NCBI GenBank assembly: GCA_002937555.1
Contig: PTKB01000158.1
Span: 1 to 6,400 of the forward strand
Source: Alphaproteobacteria bacterium MarineAlpha10_Bin2
Lineage (GTDB): Bacteria; Pseudomonadota; Alphaproteobacteria; UBA828
Direction of reading: 5' to 3'
Length of the DNA stretch: 6,400 nt
The translations under genes and the position numbers were made by a program. Positions 1-5,473 of the stretch are shown in pieces; within the stretch, counting starts at the first letter, position 1; the number at the start of each line of letters is the position of its first letter. The notes below the pieces were generated by a model. It searched no databases and was not told the origin of the DNA. It worked only from the letters and a program-made list of their open reading frames with translations.

Positions 1-697
1 CCGCCGCGCCCGAGCGGCGCGGACCGTCGCCCAGGCCGCCGACCGCGACGCGCACCGAAGCGCAGGCGCCCGAGCCGTCGACCGTAATCATCGCGCAGAC
101 GCCGATCACCGGCAGCGCGTCGGTCACCAGGCCCCATTTCTTGTAGGCGCTGCCGGTCGCCGCCGGCGCTGCCGGCAGGTTGAGCGAGACCAAAATCTCG
201 TCATCTTCACGGGCAGTCTCGAGCGGCCCGCCGAGGAAATCCTCCGCCGCCAGCGAACGCTCGCCGCCTTTGCCGCTCAGCGCCATCTCCATGCCGAGCG
301 CCAGCGCCACCGGCGGCATGCAGGCGGCGATATAGTTCCAGCACAGGCTGCCGCCGATGGTGCCGCGGTTGCGCACCTGGCGGTCGCCGACTCGTGCCGC
401 GGCATCGCGCAGCGCCTGATAGGCGCCGTCCAGGCTGCTTTCTTCGGCCAAGGCCGCATAGGGCGTCATCGCGCCGATGCGCACCCCTGAGCCATCGGCC
501 GAAACGCCGCGCAATTCCGCCACCGCCTGCAGATCGACGATGCAGCGCGGCCGCACCAGGCGCGTCTTCACCGCCTGCATCACGCTTTGCCCGCCGGCCA
601 CAAACAGCGCGTCCCCGGCCTCATAACGGCCAACCGCTTCGAGCGCTTCAGCGATCGATTGCGGGCGGACATAATCTTCAATGGCTGCCGGATACAT
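1..697 (-). CDS. FAD-binding medium subunit of a molybdenum hydroxylase (xanthine dehydrogenase / CoxM family), 3' end cut by window
   Basis: Partial gene: 232 codons are open from an ATG at 697 down to the left edge, where it is cut. The family carries FAD and passes electrons between the iron-sulfur small subunit and the acceptor in heterotrimeric molybdenum hydroxylases that oxidise aldehydes, CO, purines or N-heterocycles in the cytoplasm. The translation begins MYPAAIEDYVRPQSIAEALE, the usual N-terminus of this fold. It carries both FAD-binding motifs: AGGQS at residues 34-38 and RNRGTIGGS at about 109-117. The family is normally about 265-290 residues, so some 40-60 are missing. After TIGGS the family usually has AHADPAADLP; here it reads CWNYIAACMPP, so this is a divergent subgroup. 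A strong AGGAGG (702-707, minus strand) lies 4 nt before the ATG. It follows the SMP-30 gene by 74 bp on the same strand. The large and small subunits should lie beyond the left edge. Substrate unknown. Confidence 0.92.
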   Translation of the reverse strand, partial: MYPAAIEDYVRPQSIAEALEAVGRYEAGDALFVAGGQSVMQAVKTRLVRPRCIVDLQAVAELRGVSADGSGVRIGAMTPYAALAEESSLDGAYQALRDAAARVGDRQVRNRGTIGGSLCWNYIAACMPPVALALGMEMALSGKGGERSLAAEDFLGGPLETAREDDEILVSLNLPAAPAATGSAYKKWGLVTDALPVIGVCAMITVDGSGACASVRVAVGGLGDGPRRSGAA

Positions 698-771
698 CGT
701 GCCTCCTGTTTATCTGGCGATATCTGCCGCTAATAAGGCCAAGTGCGTGGGTTGCGGCAAGCTCTTTCCAT

Positions 772-1686
772 TTAGCCTGCGAACCTGGGCTCCGGAACGC
801 CGCGGATGCCGAGGCCGGTGACGGCAAACAGGGCGCCGGCAAGATATTGCGGCTTGGCTTCGACGGCGAACATGTCGTGCACTGCCGGATGGCTGACCCG
901 CGCCATGGAGGTGACGTAGAGCACGTCCATATTGGCGCCGCCGAAATTGACGCTGGTGACATTTTTCACCGGCATGCCGACGCGCCGTTCGACCGACCCG
1001 TCCGGCGCATAGCGCACCAACTCGCCGCCGATCACCTGGGCATTCCACAGACAGCCCTCTTCGTCAACGGTCGAGCCGTCGGCGACGCCGAGGTCGTCTT
1101 TGGTCGAAGCGAAAAACCGTTTGTTGGAGAGCGTGCCCGATTCAATGTCGTAATCGTAAGCCCAGAATTCCTCCTGGAAGGTGTCGGCAAAATAAAATGT
1201 CTTGTCGTCCGGGCTCCAGCATGGGCCGTTCGAGCAAATAATGCCGTCATCCACTTTGGTGGTGGAGAGGTCGGGATCGAGGCGCCACAAGCCGCAAATC
1301 TTCAGTTCTTCCTTGTCGTCCATGCCGCCGGCGAAAAACCGTCCGCGGCGGTCGCATTTGCCGTCGTTCAGGCGCGTGCGCGGCTGGTCGGCCTCGATTT
1401 CGGTGATGAGTTCGTATTTGCCGCTGTCGAAATCGAAGAAATAGAAGCCGTCGGCCAGGGCCATGACGGCGTTGCCGTCTTTGCGCAACGCCATGGCGCC
1501 GACATCCTTGTCGACGCGCCAATTTTCGACTTTGCCGGTCTTCGGGTCCATGCGCCAGACGGCGGGTTTGTCGACGCGCCGTCCGGTGCCGTCGACCCAG
1601 TAGAGGCGGCCTTCCTCGACGTCCCACACCGGGCCTTCGCCGAGATGGTTTTCGCATTCCAACAGGCATTCGATCTTAACGCTCAT
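772..1686 (-). CDS. SMP-30/gluconolactonase/LRE family hydrolase
   Basis: A 304-residue six-bladed beta-propeller of the SMP-30/regucalcin/gluconolactonase family, full length for the family. Members are metal-dependent lactonases or esterases that open sugar or other lactones; no signal peptide is visible, so it is probably cytoplasmic. Metal and active-site positions match the family pattern: E17 in HLGEGPVW, R105 and N107-D108 in RTRLNDGK, N153 in CSNGPCWSPDD, and D203 in GVADGSTVDEEG. By comparison with human regucalcin (E18, N154, D204) the divalent-metal triad is complete. The start is supported by AGGGGG (minus strand, 1691-1696) 4 nt before the ATG. It is divergent from the BKACE operon across a 145-bp spacer and is the first gene of a leftward unit with the molybdenum hydroxylase subunit. 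This pairing fits oxidation of an aldehyde or hemiacetal to a lactone followed by ring opening, which is inference. The true lactone cannot be told from sequence. Confidence 0.93.
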   Translation of the reverse strand: MSVKIECLLECENHLGEGPVWDVEEGRLYWVDGTGRRVDKPAVWRMDPKTGKVENWRVDKDVGAMALRKDGNAVMALADGFYFFDFDSGKYELITEIEADQPRTRLNDGKCDRRGRFFAGGMDDKEELKICGLWRLDPDLSTTKVDDGIICSNGPCWSPDDKTFYFADTFQEEFWAYDYDIESGTLSNKRFFASTKDDLGVADGSTVDEEGCLWNAQVIGGELVRYAPDGSVERRVGMPVKNVTSVNFGGANMDVLYVTSMARVSHPAVHDMFAVEAKPQYLAGALFAVTGLGIRGVPEPRFAG

Positions 1687-1756
1687 GTATCCCCCTATTT
1701 ATTTTGCCTGGTTTCTATCATGGACGCGGCGATGGGCGAACCCCCGGCGGAACCCA

Positions 1757-1785
1757 TTGTTTCGGCACCCGGGTGCGAGTATGAA
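1757..1785 (+). promoter_or_regulatory. Possible sigma70-like promoter of the BKACE operon
   Basis: TTGTTT at 1757-1762 (3 of 6 matches to the -35 consensus) and TATGAA at 1780-1785 (4 of 6 to the -10 consensus) are separated by an ideal 17 bp. Transcription would start near 1792, leaving a leader of about 40 nt with AAGGAG 7 nt before the BKACE ATG. The boxes are weak matches, as is usual for regulated alphaproteobacterial promoters, so the call rests mainly on spacing and position. Confidence 0.35.
1765..1776. promoter_or_regulatory. Perfect 12-bp palindrome, candidate operator
   Basis: GCACCCGGGTGC is a perfect inverted repeat with no central spacer. It lies inside the 17-bp spacer of the putative rightward promoter, so a bound dimeric regulator would cover the polymerase site. 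No regulator gene is in the window, so the protein that would bind is unknown. A short GC-rich palindrome could also occur by chance in DNA of this composition. Confidence 0.35.
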
Positions 1786-1831
1786 AGAGCGAAGCAAAGC
1801 CAAGAATTTATAGAGCCGAAGGAGAGCCGCA

Positions 1832-2767
1832 ATGGCCGCCAGCCAAAAGGTCATCATCAGTTGTGCCGTCACCGGGTCGGTGCACACGCCCAGCATGTCG
1901 CCTTACTTGCCGCTGACCCCGGACGAGATCGCCACCGACGCTGTCGCAGCGGCTGAGGCGGGCGCCGCCATCCTGCATTTGCACGCGCGCAATCCCGAGG
2001 ACGGCAGCCCGACGCCGGATCCGGACGTGTACATGCAGTTTCTGCCGCGTATCAAGCAGCAGAGTGACGCGGTGGTGAACATCACCACCGGCGGCGGCCT
2101 CGGCATGACGCTGGACGAGCGTCTGGCCGGCCCGCTCCGCGCCAGCCCGGAAATGTGTTCGATGAATATGGGCTCGATGAATTTCGGCCTGTTTCCCATT
2201 CTGGATAAGATGAAAGAGTTCAAATACGAATGGGAACGCAAGCATCTCGAAATGACGCGGGATTTCATATTTAGAAACACATTCAAAGATATAGAGCAGC
2301 TATTTAAAAGACTAGGAGAAGATCACGGCACGCGCTTCGAGTTCGAATGCTACGATGTCGGCCACCTCTATAACCTGGCTCATTTCGTCGACCGCGGCAT
2401 AGTCAAGCCGCCGTTCTTCGTGCAGACGATTTTCGGTATCCTCGGCGGCATCGGCGCCGAGCACAAAAACCTGCTGCATATGCGCGAGATCGCCAACGGT
2501 CTGTTCGGCGACGATTACCAATGGTCGATCCTGGCCGCCGGGAAGCATCAATTGTCGTTCTGCACCATGGGCGCGATCATGGGCGGCAATGTGCGCGTTG
2601 GGCTGGAAGACAGCCTCTATGCCGGCAAGGGCAAGCTGGCGAAATCGAACGCCGAGCAAGTCACGATCATCCGCTCGATCGTCGAAAACCTGTCGATGGA
2701 AATCGCCACTCCTACTGAAGCGCGCGAGATGCTGGCGCTGAAGGGCGGCGACATGGTGAAGTTCTAA
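1832..2767 (+). CDS. BKACE family beta-keto acid cleavage enzyme (DUF849, 3-keto-5-aminohexanoate cleavage protein-like)
   Basis: A 311-residue TIM-barrel enzyme of the BKACE (DUF849) family, full length. Characterised members use Zn(II) and acetyl-CoA to convert a beta-keto acid into acetoacetate plus a new CoA thioester; different subgroups act on 3-keto-5-aminohexanoate, dehydrocarnitine and other beta-keto acids. Residues in order: CAVTGSVHTPSMSPYLP at 11-27; zinc ligands H49 and H51 in HLHAR; TTGGG at 85-89; MNMGSMNF at 111-118; ECYDVGHLYN at 172-181; FGILGGIGA at 201-209; and GGNVRVGLED at 251-260. The last gives R255, E259 and D260 with the same spacing as R226, E230 and D231 of the lysine-fermentation enzyme Kce. 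The acidic residue that follows TGA in Kce (E14) is V17 here, so the substrate probably differs from Kce's. AAGGAG lies 7 nt before the ATG. It is first in a five-gene operon. Residues 144-163 are encoded by an anomalous AT-rich, rare-codon patch. Confidence 0.95.
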   Translation: MAASQKVIISCAVTGSVHTPSMSPYLPLTPDEIATDAVAAAEAGAAILHLHARNPEDGSPTPDPDVYMQFLPRIKQQSDAVVNITTGGGLGMTLDERLAGPLRASPEMCSMNMGSMNFGLFPILDKMKEFKYEWERKHLEMTRDFIFRNTFKDIEQLFKRLGEDHGTRFEFECYDVGHLYNLAHFVDRGIVKPPFFVQTIFGILGGIGAEHKNLLHMREIANGLFGDDYQWSILAAGKHQLSFCTMGAIMGGNVRVGLEDSLYAGKGKLAKSNAEQVTIIRSIVENLSMEIATPTEAREMLALKGGDMVKF

Positions 2768-2786
2768 GCGCTGTTCGCGCTTCTCC

Positions 2787-3518
2787 ATGAAAGTTCTGCT
2801 GCTCCAGCACCATCTGAGCTCGGGCCCGGCCTATCTCTATGAACCGGCGGCGCGGCATGACGCCGTGTTCGACGCCCGCATGCCACATCTAGAAACCGAT
2901 CATATGTTGCCGGACGATGATTCCGGCTTCGACGCCTACATGTTGATGGGCGGCATCATGAATGCCGGCGATGTGGCGGAATTTCCCTGGCTCGATCAGG
3001 CGGCGGAGTTGGTGCGCCTATTCACGGCGGCGGAAAAGCCGGTGCTCGGCATTTGCTTGGGCTCGCAAATTATTGCCCGCGCCTTTGGCGCCAGGACTTA
3101 TGACTTGGAGGCCTCCGAGATCGGCTATATCGAGGCAAAGGTTACAGCCGGCGGCCGTGACGACAGACTGCTTGGCCAGGAATTCATCGATCCACTCTTT
3201 TTGGCCGAATTTCATAGCCAAACCTTCGACATTCCGGAAGGCGGGACCAAGTTGATTGAAGGCCTACCGAGCTGCCCCAATCAGGCATTTCGCATCGCCG
3301 CCGCAACTTATGCCTTTCAGCCGCATTTCGAAGTCACACCGGCGTCGATGACCCAGTGGGTGGAAAGCTCAGACAAGTTGGTCGCCCAGTTCGTGCCCGA
3401 TCTGCCGACGCAGTTGCCCAATCTGTTGAACCTGCATCATTACGGCGCGCATGACTTTTGCTGGAAAGTCGGCGCCGCCTGGTTCGACTTGGTCGCCGAG
3501 CGTATGCGGCGCAGCTAA
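2787..3518 (+). CDS. Class I glutamine amidotransferase-like protein (stand-alone GATase1 domain)
   Basis: A 243-residue single-domain protein of the class I glutamine amidotransferase/gamma-glutamyl hydrolase superfamily (GMP-synthase GATase-like). The triad is intact: nucleophile C90 in the elbow GICLGSQ (88-94), H180 and E182 in FQPHFEV. The oxyanion-side loop MGGIMNAGD lies at 54-62, and the family's EFHSQTFDIPEG segment is at 141-152. There is no synthetase domain, and none lies nearby. It may therefore hydrolyse a gamma-glutamyl or other amide of the pathway substrate, as stand-alone members such as gamma-glutamyl peptidases do; that is inference. The last about 40 residues extend beyond the GATase core. 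The start is 19 bp after the BKACE stop and has no purine-rich ribosome site; the preceding bases are pyrimidine-rich. Translation probably depends on coupling to the gene before it. This ATG is kept because KVLLLQHH is the expected first beta strand. Confidence 0.9.
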   Translation: MKVLLLQHHLSSGPAYLYEPAARHDAVFDARMPHLETDHMLPDDDSGFDAYMLMGGIMNAGDVAEFPWLDQAAELVRLFTAAEKPVLGICLGSQIIARAFGARTYDLEASEIGYIEAKVTAGGRDDRLLGQEFIDPLFLAEFHSQTFDIPEGGTKLIEGLPSCPNQAFRIAAATYAFQPHFEVTPASMTQWVESSDKLVAQFVPDLPTQLPNLLNLHHYGAHDFCWKVGAAWFDLVAERMRRS

Positions 3519-3529
3519 AGACGGCCAAG

Positions 3530-3552
3530 CCGGCTTGCTGTAAGATAGCCGG
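3530..3552 (+). other. Small inverted-repeat hairpin between GATase and DUF3891 genes
   Basis: CCGGCT (3530-3535) and AGCCGG (3547-3552) form a perfect 6-bp stem around an 11-nt loop. The left arm also belongs to a competing perfect palindrome, CAAGCCGGCTTG (3526-3537). There is no following T-run, so this is not a classic intrinsic terminator. It sits in the widest gap of the rightward operon (63 bp) and might affect mRNA processing or relative expression. Function is unproven. Confidence 0.25.
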
Positions 3553-3581
3553 GCAGGGAATATTTCACAGGGAGTAGAGGA

Positions 3582-4412
3582 ATGATCGTTCAATCCGCAC
3601 CCGAAGACGACACATCAGGCAAGCGCTTCGTCATGAAATTGGCCGAGCATCTCGAGCTGGTCGGACAGTTCGCCGAAAACTACGGCAACGACACATTCGC
3701 AGCGCCGGAACCGCGCGAGGAATTCCTTTATGTTTGCCGCTGGCACGACAAAGGCTGGCAGGATCTTGACGAAAATCCACCGCTTAACACGGAAACCGGC
3801 CTGCCGTACAATCTCGTCGAAACGCCGTTGCCGGTCATATTTTTAACCAGCGCGCGCTCGCCCGAGCATAACGAAGCGTACCATCCCTATTGCGGGCTGA
3901 TCGACAGCATGCACATTTGGGGCCTCTATAACGGGCGCTACGGCATGTCGGACAAAGTGCTCATCGACATGATCCCGGACGAGCACCGGATGCTGGCCGA
4001 CGGCATGCTGAACAATGAGTTTCAGCGCCAGACGCGGCTGAAGGCGACGCTTGGCGCCGATCCCAGCACCGCGGCCTGGGTCAAGGAAGAGGCGCTCTTC
4101 GCCAATTACAAGATCCTGCAATTCTTCGACACGTTTGCGCTTTACTTCAACTGCACCCATGCCGCCGCGCGCGGCGAAGCGAGCTTCGAAAACGTGCCGC
4201 TCGATAGCGCGACGGACACCACTGTTACCGTCCGTGCGGTGGGTGACGACACCTACAGCCTCGATCCATATCCGTTCCGCGAAAGCGGTATCGAAGTTTC
4301 CTATGCCGGGCGCTACCTGGCGCCGATGGATGCTAGCGCCGATCCGGATATGGCGGCGGTAATGCGCGACACGCCGATCGAACGCCAAAGCGCGACGTTG
4401 ATCGCGGCCTAA
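3582..4412 (+). CDS. DUF3891 family protein
   Basis: A 276-residue protein that I recognise as DUF3891-like; no biochemical role is established for the family that I know of. The hallmark block is at about 54-84: a WHDKGWQDLDENPP stretch followed by GLPYNL. Conserved polar residues are H23 (AEHLELVGQF), H55-D56, H111 (DSMHIWGLYNGRYG) and D183 (LQFFDTFALYFN). The order H, HD, H, D in a mainly helical protein resembles the metal-binding layout of HD-domain phosphohydrolases, which makes a metal-dependent hydrolase a reasonable but unproven idea. No signal peptide or membrane segment is seen. An AGGGAG at 3569-3574 lies 7 nt before the ATG, so this gene has its own good ribosome site. It is fourth-from-last of the operon's five genes in reading order (third) and ends 4 bp before the MDR gene, which implies tight co-expression with that enzyme. 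Confidence 0.8.
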   Translation: MIVQSAPEDDTSGKRFVMKLAEHLELVGQFAENYGNDTFAAPEPREEFLYVCRWHDKGWQDLDENPPLNTETGLPYNLVETPLPVIFLTSARSPEHNEAYHPYCGLIDSMHIWGLYNGRYGMSDKVLIDMIPDEHRMLADGMLNNEFQRQTRLKATLGADPSTAAWVKEEALFANYKILQFFDTFALYFNCTHAAARGEASFENVPLDSATDTTVTVRAVGDDTYSLDPYPFRESGIEVSYAGRYLAPMDASADPDMAAVMRDTPIERQSATLIAA

Positions 4413-4416
4413 GCCA

Positions 4417-5463
4417 ATGAAGGCGGTTGTCATCCATCAACACGGCGGCCCGGAAGAGCTCGTCTATGAGGATATCGAAGCGCCCGAAATCGGGCCGAAC
4501 GATGTTCTGATCAACCTCAAGGCGGTTGGGCTCAACCATTTCGACCTCGATGTGTGCGGCGGCATTTCCGGATATTTGAGCTTGGACATGCCGCACATTC
4601 TCGGCTGCGAAGGCGCCGGGGAGATCGCCGAAGTGGGGAGCGCGGTGGAGGCGTACCGCGTTGGCGATAGGGTGATGCCGTTTCTCACCACCTCGTCGGG
4701 GCAGTGTCGCCACCGCATCTGTAACTGCGCGCTGGGCATGGACAATATCTGTCTCGATTTTGACAAGCTCGGCGTCACCCGCTGGGGCACCTATGCCGAG
4801 TATGTGAAGGTCAGCCAGCATAATGTGATCCGCATGCCGGATGACTTGCCGTTTCTCGATGCCGCCGCCACGCAAGTGGCCTACGCCACGGCGTGGGAAC
4901 TGGTGGTCAACAAGGCGCATGTGCGCCAGGGCGAGGACGTGCTGATCAACGCCGCCGGCAGCGGCGTCGGCTCGGCGGCGATTCAAGTGGCGCGGCTCGC
5001 CGGTGCCCGCATCATCGCCACCGCCGGCTCGGACGAAAAACTCGAGCGCGCGCGACAATTGGGCGCCGACGAGGTCATCAATTACAACAAGACCGAAGAC
5101 ATCGCGGCGGCGGTGATGGAAATGACCGGCGGGCGCGGCGTCGATGTTTGTATCGAAATGGTCGGTGGCAAGATTTTGCAGCAAAGCCTGACCGCGCTCT
5201 GTCTCAATGGCCGCCTCTCGACATGCGGCGCTCATGCCGGCGAGAAGGTCGAATTGGACATGATCGAATTCTTCCGCAAGCAAATCACCATGACGAGCTG
5301 CCACTTCGCGCCAAAATCGACCAACACCGAAGTCCTCAGCCTGGTCGGCCAGGGCAAGCTCCGGCCGGTGATCGCCAAGACCTTCCCGCTTGCCGACATG
5401 CACGCAGCGCACAAGCTACTGGCCAGCCGCGATTTCTTCGGCAAGGTCGTGCTCGAAGTCTGA
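4417..5463 (+). CDS. Zinc-binding MDR-family dehydrogenase / NAD(P)H:quinone oxidoreductase-like
   Basis: A 348-residue medium-chain dehydrogenase/reductase, full length. The N-terminal GroES-like domain has LNHFDLD at 39-45 and ILGCEGAGEIAEVG at 61-74. The Rossmann domain has the cofactor motif NAAGSGVGSAA at 178-188 and the second-strand segment ATAGSDEKLERARQLGADEVINY at 201-223; it ends with the family's FGKVVLEV. Such enzymes move hydride between NAD(P)H and alcohols, aldehydes, quinones or enones. The catalytic-zinc residues of true alcohol dehydrogenases are not in place: the usual Cys is N40 and the His of GHE is C64, so it may work like the zinc-independent quinone or enoyl reductases. 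A structural-zinc lobe is suggested by C97, C102, C104 and C112, but with abnormal spacing (see findings). It starts only 4 bp after the DUF3891 stop without a clear ribosome site, suggesting translational coupling. Substrate unknown. Confidence 0.94.
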   Translation: MKAVVIHQHGGPEELVYEDIEAPEIGPNDVLINLKAVGLNHFDLDVCGGISGYLSLDMPHILGCEGAGEIAEVGSAVEAYRVGDRVMPFLTTSSGQCRHRICNCALGMDNICLDFDKLGVTRWGTYAEYVKVSQHNVIRMPDDLPFLDAAATQVAYATAWELVVNKAHVRQGEDVLINAAGSGVGSAAIQVARLAGARIIATAGSDEKLERARQLGADEVINYNKTEDIAAAVMEMTGGRGVDVCIEMVGGKILQQSLTALCLNGRLSTCGAHAGEKVELDMIEFFRKQITMTSCHFAPKSTNTEVLSLVGQGKLRPVIAKTFPLADMHAAHKLLASRDFFGKVVLEV

Positions 5464-5473
5464 CGAACCATCC

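Larger units (their letters stand above)
1687..1831. promoter_or_regulatory. Divergent intergenic control region
   Basis: This 145-bp spacer separates the leftward SMP-30 unit from the rightward BKACE operon and must carry the starts of both transcripts unless they are read from farther upstream. It is more AT-rich near its two ends than the flanking genes. It contains the putative rightward promoter and the 12-bp palindrome listed separately. It also holds the ribosome sites of both flanking genes: AGGGGG at 1691-1696 on the minus strand and AAGGAG at 1819-1824 on the plus strand. I found no convincing -35/-10 pair for the leftward gene and no small ORF worth calling. Confidence 0.6.

Noticed and set aside
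725..759. TGCCGC (725-730) and GCGGCA (754-759) inverted repeat between the SMP-30 and CoxM-like genes, considered as a terminator
   Set aside because: The stem is only 6 bp with a 23-nt loop and there is no T-run; it would also cut the likely leftward operon.
394..1956. A 520-codon plus-strand open frame antisense to the SMP-30 gene and part of the CoxM-like gene
   Set aside because: It has no recognisable domain, is rich in Arg/Pro/Ala/His as expected for GC-rich antisense frames, crosses the divergent spacer, and overlaps two genes with clear family motifs.
2261..2320. Internal promoter within the AT-rich patch of the BKACE gene
   Set aside because: TATAGA at 2290-2295 resembles a -10 box, but the only -35-like hexamer (TTCATA, 2264-2269) is 20 bp away; AT-richness alone yields such matches.
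2311..2345. Internal translation start after the AGGAGA-like stretch near 2314
   Set aside because: No ATG or GTG lies at a proper distance in a useful frame, and the BKACE barrel continues without a break.
3843..4433. A 196-codon minus-strand open frame opposite the DUF3891 gene
   Set aside because: It looks like a codon-bias shadow with no family resemblance; the plus frame has a good ribosome site and DUF3891 hallmarks.
4333..5412. A 359-codon minus-strand open frame opposite the MDR dehydrogenase
   Set aside because: The composition is Arg/His/Ala-rich without motifs, and the plus strand encodes a full-length, motif-bearing MDR enzyme.
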